A stretch of DNA of 64,000 nucleotides from Carallia brachiata (lineage: Eukaryota > Streptophyta > Magnoliopsida > Malpighiales > Rhizophoraceae), in the NCBI GenBank assembly GCA_021464245.1, contig JADCRB010000038.1, positions 621,461-685,460 of the forward strand, written 5' to 3'. This document shows, piece by piece, positions 1 to 10,056 of the stretch. The notes under the pieces were generated by a model. That model was not told the origin of the DNA, made no database searches, and saw nothing but the letters and a program-made list of their open reading frames with translations. A program made the position numbers and the translations under genes. Within the stretch, counting starts at the first letter, position 1; the number at the start of each line of letters is the position of its first letter.

Positions 1-311
1 CAAGATCATTGGTGACTATCGTATTGACATAATCATAGTGTAAGTGTAAGTGTTGGGAGAGAAGCAGTGGAATTAATTAATTACAGTAAAAGTAAGACCA
101 CTTCACTTGGTGGAATTTGTGAGGAGATGATTGACTAACAAATATGATAATATAACAATTATACACAAGAATACAAGGATTTTTAATTTTTTATGTGGAA
201 GGGACCTAACACCCAACAGTAACATCATTTAATAAGCGATTAGTGAGTTAAGTATATGATTAAGCTTAAACTTTGATATTGGTTAAGCTCTTATAGCAGC
301 ATAACATAAGT
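1..311. other. Left-edge intergenic DNA
   Basis: AT-rich sequence with no coding signal or recognisable repeat up to the element that begins at 312. Confidence 0.5.
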
Positions 312-837
312 TGTTAGTATTTTTGTGGCATGAGTTATCACAGATAAGAGAGTGGCAGTTCACATTCATTTTAAATTTATTTTATTTTTAATTAATAAAT
401 TCGTCTTATTAAGATAGTTTAAATCACTTTAACCAACTAACTTCAAACTTATAATTTTTTTTTTCTTATTTTTCCCACTAATGTGGGATACCCATTTCAA
501 CACTTCCCTTCAAATACAATTGAGATATTCGACAAATAGTTGTCACTTGCCTAATTATCACAGACTTTCATTGAACCCAAGATCTTTTCTAAAAGTCATT
601 AATCCCGCCCAAATAATTTCGAACTCTAATATCATGTTGTATTTTTGTGGTATGAGTCATTACAGATAAACGAATGTTAATTCACATTTATTTTAAATTC
701 ATTTCATTTTTAATTAATAAATTCATTATTTTGTTAAAATAAATTAAGTCATTTTAATTCGTTCTAATTAATTTATCTCAAATTTATAAATTCTTTTTTC
801 CTGATTTTTCCACCGATGTGGGATACCCATTCCAACA
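312..837 (-). mobile_element. Old TRIM-like retrotransposon, minus strand
   Basis: Two direct repeats of about 200 bp (635-837 and 312-502) flank a 132-bp non-coding interior. Read on the minus strand, each repeat starts TGTTG and ends CA. Directly after the first comes TGATATTAGAG (634-624), a two-transition variant of the initiator-Met tRNA primer-binding site TGGTATCAGAG. This is the layout of a terminal-repeat retrotransposon in miniature (TRIM): no gag or pol, mobilised in trans. The two LTRs differ clearly from each other and the flanking 5-mers match only in part (GCAGT and TAAGT), so the insertion is probably old. Confidence 0.7.
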
Positions 838-1049
838 GCAGTAAAGAACTCGACTGTGCTTAACATTTGAAAAACAGAAAGATTTCCATTCAATTGGAAC
901 CAGTGAAAGTCATCTGAAACTAGTGTAGCATTTCCTTTTTCTTTACACGTCCTTGATTTTCGTTTTAATTGTATAAAACAAAAGCTGTCCAATTCATCGC
1001 CATGTAAAATTATCACAAACGACACCAATGACAAGTCAACTAGACAGCT

Positions 1050-1081
<32 letters not shown>

Positions 1082-1169
1082 ATTGGCTCTGTATAAGACT
1101 CAAATTGGAAATACTTTATTATGAAAACTACTTCAATATGAGCCAGCATCTATTAGATATAAATGCAAT
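838..1169. other. Intergenic DNA with a TA microsatellite
   Basis: No gene is seen. A (TA)n run occupies about 1050-1077. The open frame on the minus strand here crosses both this run and the end of the TRIM, so it is not a gene. Confidence 0.55.
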
Positions 1170-1490
1170 CTCATGGATGAAGCAGGGAAAAGATTAATGC
1201 TGGTTCCAAGCAGAATATTCTCCCTCTTTTTCCCTTTTTTTTTTTTTGAAAATTAAGTATATTCATTAAAAAAAATAACAAGATTGCAAAATGTTACCCA
1301 AGTTAGGACCATTCTGTGAATCAACAGAACTTGAATCTATATTGCAAAATTTGACGCTATTTGTGCGTTTACTAATTACAAGAAGACTCTTCGTTACAAA
1401 CTACCTCATATTGAATATTTGACTCATCAGTCATCTCTTATATCCATGTAAAAAATTTACTTTTCTCCTTGAGCGAGGGTCATAGCTGCA
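1170..1490. repeat. Paralogous block of the protease-unit upstream region
   Basis: This stretch is clearly similar to about 5580-6060. Both contain the same run of phrases, including a shared TTACTAATTACAAGAAGACT at 1370-1389 and 5731-5750. The second copy carries a 233-bp insertion that this one lacks, so this copy preserves the empty site (GACTCTTCG at 1385-1393). It suggests that the tandem protease array continues beyond the left edge of the window. Confidence 0.65.
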
Positions 1491-1849
1491 GTACATATAA
1501 AGGAACGATATTGACTTTCTACCTCTCACTTAAATATAATGTTCATAATCAGTTGGACAGTTCCAATTGGTTAATGAGTTCACACTTTTTTTTTCTTTTT
1601 TTTGGGTTTTAGGTCACTTGGTTTTGGGGTTTTTTTTATGTGATTTTGATAGGTCACTTGATTTTTTTTTTTTTTTTGATTTATAAGGAGTCCTAATAAG
1701 TATATAAGAAAAATTAAAAATAAAATTAGTGAAAATTAAATTTCTTAACTCATAATTGAGAAGTACTCCTCTCAACCTTTAAAATAAATGTTCGAACTCT
1801 TAATTTTTTCTTTTTTAGTCATGTAGGTCACTTGATTTTTAGTATCCAC

Positions 1850-2960
1850 TTCTCCTGAATTGGTTACTGGCCCACACAAATGACCTTTCTGGGCCTAATG
1901 CTCTTGAGCCCAGATAAGAAGCCCCTATCTGAAGTTGGCAAAGGCCCAATAAGGCTGCTTGGTCCACGACCTTACGACATCAATCTAGCGCGATTCGCCC
2001 GCTACAGAGTAGCAGACGCATCCTACTAGCCTTCAAATGCGTCCCGTAGATCTTACACCATTGGTACTATCAGAGCTCACGTAAGGTGTGGAGGCCTATC
2101 ACATTGCACTAACGAGTGGCCCTTCCAACCCCATAAATCTTCAAGATTACATTGGTCCCAACTCCCAAAGTTTGTCACCCTCTCTGTTTAATTACTTCTT
2201 TCACCAATTTTTATTGGCAAATGATTTAGGCATCTAAGCGCTATCCCTTCTTTTATTTTGCAAGCACCAAGTTTCTCAGGCTGGGTTCATCACTTGCTTT
2301 CTATGTTGCCCTCTTTTTCAAGTACAACATAAAAAAGGAAGTAAAATATTATTTGATTAATATTTAAAAAAATCATAAATTTTACGTAAATTAACAAATA
2401 TAATGTCAATTTTAAAAATTTACAACTTATGCTCTTTAAGAATTTTATTCAATAAATATATCATGTCATTAGATTTAATGATCATTTTTTGCATTCGACG
2501 TGAATTCTAATTTTCATATTTTTATATTACATGTCGGTATCTTGATTATATTCTCACGACAAGTCATTACCTTTGACAGATTCCACCTATTAAACTAGAC
2601 AGAATATAAATTTGTTTAGAAAAAATTCCTACAAAAAGTAAATTATAAATTTTTAAAAATAATAATATATTTGTTAATTTACGTAAAATTCATGATTTTT
2701 TTTTTAGATATTAACCATTGTAAATATTAATATTGATTGTTCACGAAATATAAGTAGAAGCAAGATGATTATTTCAAAGAGTGTAATGAAAAATGTTCAT
2801 GTTCAATTATTCATAAGAACAATAAAAAGTGTAGATTCCTTGTATATAGAAAGGAAATTATTGATCGAAACCCAAACATTAAGAACTTAAAAAACACGTC
2901 AGCAAAAGATAAATGAAAGGGGAAAAACAGAAATTAACAAACTGAGGCTCTGGCAAAGCA
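1850..2960. repeat. 3' flank of protease unit 1
   Basis: The segment from about 1850 up to the AP1 stop is related to 9405-10040 before AP2 and in part to 16370-16940 before AP3. Shared pieces include TCTATGTTGCCCTCTT and GAAATATAAGTAGAAGCAAG. It is part of the evidence that the three genes arose by tandem duplication of units near 7 kb. No coding potential was seen. Confidence 0.65.
2357..2713. mobile_element. Tourist-like MITE inserted in unit 1
   Basis: The ends form an imperfect inverted repeat of about 45 bp containing TTTACGTAAATTAACAAATA at 2381-2400 and its complement near 2671-2690, with TTA/TAA at the borders. The related flank of AP2 lacks the whole block (around 9795-9815), so that copy gives an empty site. 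Long inverted repeats, small size and TTA/TAA borders fit a PIF/Harbinger-type Tourist MITE. The exact borders are uncertain by a few bases. Confidence 0.6.
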
Positions 2961-2986
2961 ATTCCATGGAAATCACAACCCAGCTG

Positions 2987-4310
2987 CTACACACTTGTGC
3001 AGTCACTTGGTTTGAAAGAGACGGCCATTTGTTCAAGGTCATAGCCTACCAATAAGTTTGATTGTGCAAAATTTCCAAAAACTATGCCAACGGGGAGATC
3101 AAAAGGGTAGAAAGTTAAGCACACAACACCCTTTGAGACCTCGACGAAGGTGGTGTACGGATTCAGCTTCACATCTGCGCCACCCTTGAAGTTTGCGGTG
3201 AGTGATGGAGCCTTGAAATTGGAATCAGCGTGGTAACATAGTTTGTAAAAATTATATGGGTCTTGAGCTCGCCGGCTGCCAACTGCTTTGTCAATTGCTG
3301 AAGACAATTTTGAGAAATACTCTACTGGCACAAATGTCACGGTAGTTCCAGAGTCAATTACGGTGTTGCCCTGAGGGGATTCCTTTGAAGAAGTCGGATA
3401 AAATAATTTTGCATCTCCTATAGTGATCGCTCAAGTGAGACTGTGTACAAAGTATCTGAAATTCCTGAAACTAGTGAGGTGGTTACTACCCCTGGTCCTG
3501 AAACCACGGCATTGTCACCAAAATTCATTTTACTTGAATCTACAGCCTGCCAGGATAGGCAAAAGGAGAATTTGCCACCAATTGATGAACCCAATTGCTT
3601 AATGAGTGAAAGTGGGCCGCCTCCGAGGCCGACCAGACCTGAAGTTTTGTCACTAAAAGTACCGGCATTATCATGACCACAACCAATGATTATGTTGGAG
3701 AGGGAGACCGGACGACCTATTGTGGAGCTTAGAGTCAGAGTATCCGCAGCAAGATCTCCTTTGCTGTGGGACTGATCGCCATATAGTACCGCGTATTCGC
3801 ATACATTACTTCGTGAACAACTATGTTGTTCCAGATTATTACAGGGCTTCTAGTTGCAGGAAACCACCCTATATGTACTGGAAGATTTTGGATCAAAAAT
3901 AGGGCCTTTTGCTTGTAACAAGACGAGCAACGTTGGCACTGAGTCCATATAAGGTCACTGCCAGTATCGGCTATGGCAAACATGCCTAAAGGCGGCGTGC
4001 CAAGTGAAATATTCAAGAGAAATACTCCTACATAATCAGCTACTAAACTTGTCGGGGGAATAGTTGGAGACTGAACACTAATTGGATAATAGCGATGGAC
4101 TCGATTAATGGAACGACGAAATTCATTGACCAAGCGTTGAGTAGGAGTGTCTTTAGGGTCATAGAGTGGAGACTTTGGGGAGTCCCTGTGGATTAGTTGT
4201 ACACTAAACCCACCAAAGTTGGTCCCTTCTGCATAGCTAAAGCAATAGAAACAATGAAAGGAAAATGTGATTATTGAAGCAAAAGAGAAAACAGACCTGA
4301 AAGGCTCCAT
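2987..4310 (-). pseudogene. AP1: CDR1-like aspartic protease pseudogene
   Basis: A member of the A1 (pepsin-type) family, close to plant CDR1, a secreted protease implicated in defence signalling in Arabidopsis. The ATG at 4310 opens a signal peptide, then the propeptide motif LIHRDSPKSP and the first catalytic motif DTGSDLIWTQC. The frame breaks near 3905-3911, where AP2 has one more base, and again near 3430, where a T is missing. The second catalytic motif DSGTTVTFVP and the C-terminal SFKPSDCTSV follow in the original frame. Two 1-nt deletions account for all the frame changes. Without them the protein would be about 440 residues, the family length. A normal product is not possible, but both active-site aspartates are still encoded. 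Confidence 0.88.
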
Positions 4311-4375
4311 GTATGGCTACAGGAGAGTGTAGAGGGAATTCTGAAAGTTGGTGAAGATTTGGCCTCCTTTGAGCC

Positions 4376-4441
4376 ATATATATATAGGTATAGGATATGG
4401 AATTTGGACATTCTAAATGACAAAAACTATGCATTGTCCTT
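4376..4441 (-). promoter_or_regulatory. AP1 core promoter and shared upstream block
   Basis: On the minus strand a TATA-like run (TATATATATA, about 4376-4387) lies some 65-77 bp before the ATG. The 15-mer AAGGACAATGCATAG ends 117 bp before the ATG (4427-4441). The same 15-mer sits at 117 bp in AP2 and 118 bp in AP3. This is inferred from conservation only. Confidence 0.5.
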
Positions 4442-5069
4442 GTGCTTTCAGTCGATAGATACTTGCGGGGGGCTACGTTCGGTGAAATCTGTGCTGTGGC
4501 GGCACGAGAATATGATATATGAAAAAAGATATAAAAAAAAAAAAAGTAAGACGTAGAGTTTATTTATTATAATTGATTATTATTTTTTTTTAGTAATAAG
4601 AAGTTTTTTTTCTCTTCAAAAAATGAAAGTATTTTTTAACTGTTTGTTTGTTGTAGAAAAAAAGTATAATTATAAAAAAAACAATGATTAATTGCAATAT
4701 ATTAACTTAACGTTTCACTTTTTTCATGTCCACGAAATTGGACTCATAAGCAAAGGCTATGGATATTTGACAAATTTTATGTGATACAGTTTATGTATCT
4801 TGTTGGTGCTTTCTTGTCTGATGTTCTGGGATGTGCCGCCGCTTAGTTAGAACTTTGCCCAACCTCAACTTTGATTAGGAAAACTTGGATGGATTGTATA
4901 AACAAATTTTATTGCTTGGTTATAATTTTTATTTGCCTTGAGGTATTTACAGGTATGAAATAGGAAAATGAGCTGGGCTTGGGTCAGTTCATTTTGTTTT
5001 CGAATTATTTTCTAGTCTGATCGTTTTTGTTTTCTTTATCAACTTTTTAACATTACAATAATGTTACAA
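4442..5069. repeat. Upstream flank of AP1
   Basis: No gene is seen. The sequence resembles the regions upstream of AP2 (about 11508-12110) and AP3 (about 18400-18910), for example GATTAGGAAAACTTGGATGG in AP1 and AP3. This marks the conserved upstream part of the tandem unit. Confidence 0.6.
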
Positions 5070-5252
5070 CACTAGAAAAAATTATGTCAGATGCAATGGC
5101 CGCTTAAATATTTGCAACGACGTCTTTATTTTTTACAACTCAAAAATACCTTCATGTATTTCTATTTTTTATTATAAAAAACATAGATGTCATCACAAAA
5201 ATTTAGACGGCAGTTGCATTGGGCAAAATTTTTTAACATTATTTTTCTGGTG
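5070..5252. mobile_element. Small CACTA-like non-autonomous element
   Basis: The element starts CACTAGAAAAA and ends with the complement of CACCAGAAAAA. The homology of the ends continues inward around ATGCAA..CCG. The terminal CACTA-type motif and the 183-bp length fit a deletion derivative of a CACTA transposon. I see no convincing 3-bp target duplication, which limits confidence. Confidence 0.45.
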
Positions 5253-5755
5253 CTGTAATGGTGCTCCTAACCTTATTATATATTAATATGTATTAGAACT
5301 ATGTAAAAAAATAAAGTAATATGACTAATTAAATGGTGATATTCTACACATAATATATGTTTATATGTGTTTCATTATATAAATATATATAGATACACAT
5401 ATGTGTATATGTATAAAATTCATAAAATATTCCAAATGTTATCATCGTGTTATTATATATAAATGTAGACTCCTGAGAGATTAATTGCATATGTTTTCTA
5501 TGATAAAAATGTAGTTGGTGGCATTTTGCTCTTGGATATTCTTCGAGGTCATTTTTGAAGCTAACGCTGGTTCCAATGACAATTTTCTCCCCCGTTTTCT
5601 TTGTTTGTTTTTGATATAAAGTATATGCTTTAAAAAAATTACAAGATTAAAAAATGTTACCAAGTTAGCACAATTTTGTGAACCTACAAAACTTGACTCC
5701 ATATTGCAAAATTTGGCTCTATTGATGCGTTTACTAATTACAAGAAGACTCCTCG

Positions 5756-5988
5756 TGTTACCAATCCTTCTATTATACTAATTACAGGATTTGTTTGTAA
5801 CATAAGATTATGATTTGAGTCACTGTTAAAGTGTTTAGTGAGACTAAATGTAAGTTTATACTGGTAACTTTTGCTTCACTTTGGAAGTGTGCTGCTCCAA
5901 GAATTTAGTATAGAGACTAAATTCACTGGCAGGGTGAAGCAAACAATCTTTCCTAATAAGTGTGTAAAACAATCACAAAAAAATCAAA
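5756..5988. mobile_element. 233-bp insertion with 9-bp target duplication
   Basis: GACTCCTCG occurs immediately before (5747-5755) and after (5989-5997) this block. The paralogous segment near 1385 has one copy (GACTCTTCG) and no insert. A 9-bp duplication is typical of Mutator-like elements, but I see no matching terminal inverted repeats, so the family is unknown. Confidence 0.6.
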
Positions 5989-5998
5989 GACTCCTCGG

Positions 5999-7138
5999 TA
6001 CAAACTATCTCCTCTTAAATTCAATCTCATAAGTCATCTCCTATATCCACGCAATGAGTTCACCTACTTTTTGGTGTTGCATCGCTAAAACTTCCGTCAG
6101 AGAGGCAAGGTAGCTAAATAAAGGGAAAAAAAAAAAGAACAAGTCCCACATGGCAACCAAAAAAAAAAAACAAGACTTTTTAAGAATTATTAAGTAAGGA
6201 CATGGGATAAATGGTAGTTATTTAAAGGGAGAGAATTTATAATTTAGCTATTATGTTTTTATGGATATAATTTATTAATAATTTTACATCATACAATTGT
6301 TGTGATTCACCGAAATTATACGGTGTCTCACACTGAGGCCAAACTACTTCTGTATACAACTTTCAGAAATTACACATTCAACCTGAGAGCTGAATACTAC
6401 CATGTCCAGAACTATGATTGCAATCTCAATAGTTACGAAGCTTGACCACGTACGCCTTGTGCAATCGGTTGGTTCGAAGGACCGCCAATATAAGCCCAAT
6501 GGTCAAATTCTATGTGAATCCCCAACTGGGTAACTCCAGCTAGACAGAGTGCAACTTTTAATTGAAATTGCCAAATTGGGGGTTGAGCTCATATGGTGTA
6601 ACCTGTGATATTATGTAATCTAAACAAAAAGAAAAATATTGTGAATAAGTTATTCAAAGAGAATATAGTTAGTTTTAGTTTTTCTTTTTTTTCCTTTTAA
6701 TTTTAAGCTATCAAATTGCCTGGAGAACCAAGTAAGAAATTTTATAGTTTTTGGAAGTAGTATTGGTTTTGCTAATTTCCTTTTAGGACACTCTAGTGAT
6801 CAAAGATTTAAATTTATATCTTCAAGATCTTAGTTATTTTGAGAGGAGGACATAGATATGACTGAGGATTGTAAGTGTCATGTGGCACACTTCTTCTCCG
6901 TTTTCTTGCTTTTTTTGCTCAATTCTTAACTCTATGACAAAGGCCCAATCCTGTTTGTGAAGCTTAAAAGTCTTGAGAATGCCAAAGGTTATGGTTTTCT
7001 ATGTTCAATATTTATCTATTCCAACACTTTATTTCTCCTTTGTGTGAAGCTTAAAACTCTTGGGAATATTAAAGGTTGGGCCGGGGTTCAGATTCAATGT
7101 GACGTTATCCAGTATATGTATTTTTATAGGAAGAAAAA
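5999..7138. other. Intergenic DNA between AP1 and the kinase relic
   Basis: Mostly AT-rich non-coding DNA. A short piece at about 6455-6482 reads, on the minus strand, as RSFEPTDCTR, which resembles the protease C-terminus (SFKPSDCTSV). It may be a worn fragment of another protease copy. The open frame from 6957 carries no recognisable domain. Confidence 0.4.
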
Positions 7139-7706
7139 ATGGCTGAGAAAGTTGCTTTTGTTCAAACGACACTTTTTGTTTTCAAATATAAGCTTTTTGA
7201 AAGTGATCCTGATCACCTTAGAACTGTTGTGGCCTCATCAAATCCGTCCACTTCTTGAATTGACCCTGCAAAGTTGAAATTAAGACACAGAATTGGGAGG
7301 GGCCCTTTTCGTGATGTCTGGTTGGCTACACGCCATCAATCTACTACGGATTATGATGAAGATCATGAAGTGGCTGTCAAGATGTTAAGTCTAATTAAGG
7401 TAGGATTACAGGAGAATTGTATTGGATAAATTTGATGACTTATTTTCGAAGTGTCAAGGGATAGCATGCGTGTGTTTGCTACATGGAATGCCAGTTGTAA
7501 ATGGAAACGTTAGTGATGTCCTTATTCTTGGGACACTATGGCAAGATCACTTTTTTTTTTAAAAAATTCGTTATGATGCTTGGTTCATGGGAGAATTTTA
7601 ACCCTATCTGCAGATTTGCATCATTATGAAATTCTATGGGGGATCAGTTGCTGATAGAATGGCTCGGCTAAAAGGAGGGAGATTGCACTACCTGATGTGT
7701 TAAGGT
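7139..7706 (+). pseudogene. Truncated protein-kinase pseudogene
   Basis: From the ATG at 7139 the reading MAEKVA, then FKYKLFESDPDHLRTVVASS, matches the start of a plant protein-kinase family as I remember it; I cannot name the gene. A TGA interrupts it just before IDPAKLKLRHRIGRGPF. The glycine-rich loop (GRGPFRDV, third glycine replaced by R) and the VAVKML lysine are visible. The frame shifts near 7395-7405 and continues as LDKFDDLFSKCQGIACVC to a GT donor after 7508. A second exon-like piece from 7614 reads ICIIMKFYGG..DRMARLKGG and then shifts frame before homology stops near 7705. Intron traces mean it was copied as DNA rather than from mRNA. Only the N-lobe is present. Confidence 0.7.
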
Positions 7707-8249
7707 CATGTGCATCATTGTGCGTGTCTGTGCATGTGTGTTTCCTGTGATGCTTAAAAAAGAAAATATAACTGATACCTAATTTTTTTCTTATCTTTGC
7801 ATCATGATTTTCATGCCTTCTTAAATTTTCAGTATTAAATACAAAGTATACATATACATGGTATTTTTTTTTTTTTTTGTAAGTAATATTCACATAATCA
7901 ATTAATGGGATTTGTTACCAAAAGATTCGTTGTGATCATAAGACTGATTCAATGCGTTTGTTACATGTTCTGCAATCTAATGTAATTGTGGTTGTCTGCA
8001 TGTTTAATTCAGTTGGGCCATTTTCATAGAGTGTATAACAATAAAGTAACAAACAAAAGGATTAAAACATTATTATTTTAGTTAAAACAAGAAAGCATAC
8101 TGAGTAGCATTTTTCCAATTGTTAAAATCTTTATTTTCTCCCATTACATGAGCTTTGAGGTGTCAGGTGGCTGTCTCAAGCAAATGATTACTTCTTGTGA
8201 GGTGGCTGAACTGATAATACATCCAATGTTTCTACAAGAGTTTATTTAT
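7707..8249. other. Intergenic DNA
   Basis: No gene or clear repeat is seen. There is a poly-T stretch near 7866-7879. Confidence 0.4.
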
Positions 8250-8412
8250 GCTGTGTTTGGATTGTTAGAAATTTGTGAGAAAGAAAATTTTGAAAAAATA
8301 AAATTATTTGGATTAATGAGAAAGTTGTGAAAAATAAAAATTGTGAGAAAATAATACAATTTTTGACTAAAATTTTCCAATCATTTTAAAATTTTCTTAA
8401 ACCAAACACACA
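8250..8412. mobile_element. Short MITE with TGTGTTTGG ends
   Basis: TGTGTTTGG at 8252-8260 is mirrored by CCAAACACA at 8402-8410, and the similarity of the inverted ends continues inward for about ten more bases. The interior is AT-rich and non-coding. This type of end is common among small plant MITEs. I could not fix the target-site duplication. Confidence 0.5.
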
Positions 8413-9404
8413 TTTAGAGATTCCACATGGATAGAAGTTGGCTGAGGCTCTTAATTCCCAGGTTGTTAGTTCTTGGAAATTTTCATGTATTTCTGATTTT
8501 TACTGTTTTGAAAACAACTATTAAGTCACAATTGCCTAAGAGTTTGATTTTAAGGGAAGGGGTCAAGTGGCATTTGGAATTTTAGGCTTTCACATTTTGG
8601 TTTTTGATCGTTTCTTGTAAGTAGTAGTTTAACTGTGGTGTTCCTCCAATGGCAGGGAGTTCCATATGTAACATATTGGGAAAATATACCTTGCACTTTC
8701 GCCGTGCACTGTTGAAAATTTTTATTTTTCTTTCTACCTTGCTTATCTTTTCTTTTGTTCCGTCCGGTTTGATAACTTGTATCGACAATTGCTTTTTTCC
8801 GAATACACAGTAGGTTCACAACACACAAGAAATTTCTCATGGCATGAATGCGAAAAAAAATTCATAAATATGTTTACAAGATTGGAAGAAATCTAGAGTT
8901 TGCAAGGGAAGGTTGTACCAAAGAGTTTGGAAGGTACCCTTTTTCTAGGTTTGATAAATGTTTATTTGATCCTATTTTCCGATTTCTCGTAGAGTTTGGA
9001 AAGTTTTTTTCGTCTTTTGTACAATGTTTTAGTTTGCAAGGGAAGAAATCTAAGGTTGTTTTTGCGGGTTTTCTTCCCTAGCAACTTAAAATTTAGTAAC
9101 AAGATTGTAAGATCTAAGTAATAGTTGGATATAAGTAATTCCTCAGCGTTCAAAATTTTTCCCATAGCTTGAAGAAGCATTTATATCATAAAAAATTATT
9201 GTTATTACTTAATATTCTTAAAAAATGAAACTGCACGTAGCTCAAATAGCAAAGTAATTTATGAGAATGTATGAACTATTATTATTGTGTTTTCAAAGGT
9301 CCAGTTTGCTTCCTTTTTAATTCTAATTGGCTTCCTTTTTATTTTTTATTTTAATTTTTTACTATTTTTTATTAACCAATAAAAAAAAGTTAATAATGCA
9401 CTCG
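8413..9404. other. Intergenic DNA
   Basis: No gene is seen. The short open frames on both strands lack homology and codon structure. The phrase AGAGTTTGGAA recurs near 8920 and 8991 (AGAGTTTGGAAAG), suggesting local duplication. Confidence 0.4.
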
Positions 9405-10040
9405 CCATCGACCTCTCCTGAATCGGCTGAGGCCGCGTGCAAATAAGCCTCCGGGCTTAAAGCTCTTGAGCCCAAATAGTGAGAAGCCCATTAAATCGTT
9501 CAGATCGTTTACACCATTAGAAAGGAGGTATAACATTACTAAGGAGGAGGCTCAATATTCTTTAGTAGAACTGTTGTGGCGCAATTCTCACTTTCTCTTT
9601 TTGTTTAATAAAAAAAAATGTCAACCTCTCTCTTTAATTACTTCTTTCACCAATTTATATTAACAAATGACTGCCTTAGATATTTGAACGGTATCTCTTT
9701 TTTTATTTTGCAAGCAGCAGGTTTCTCAACTCGGGTTCATCGTCTGTTTTCTATGTTGCCCTCTTCTTCAAGTACAACATAAAAAGGGAATTAGCATATT
9801 ATAGAGATTAATATTAATTGTTCACGAAATATAAGTAGAAGCAAGAGGATTATTTCCAAGAGTGTAATGGAAAATGGTCATATTCAATTATTCATAAGAA
9901 CAATAAAAGGAGTAGATTCCTCGTATATAGAAAGGAAATTATCGTCCGAAACCCAAATATTAAGAACTTAAAAGACAGGTCAACCAAAAATATATATTAA
10001 GGGAAAAAGAAAAAAACAGAAATTAACAGTACTGAGGCTC
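9405..10040. repeat. 3' flank of protease unit 2
   Basis: This stretch matches 1850-2960 without the 357-bp MITE, and in part 16370-16940. It runs up to the AP2 stop codon and contains no open frame of its own that I would call. Confidence 0.65.
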
Positions 10041-10056
10041 TGAAATAACAACCCTG

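Noticed and set aside
768..1103. 111-codon minus-strand open frame
   Set aside because: It spans the TRIM LTR end and a TA microsatellite (IYIYIY run) and has no domain.
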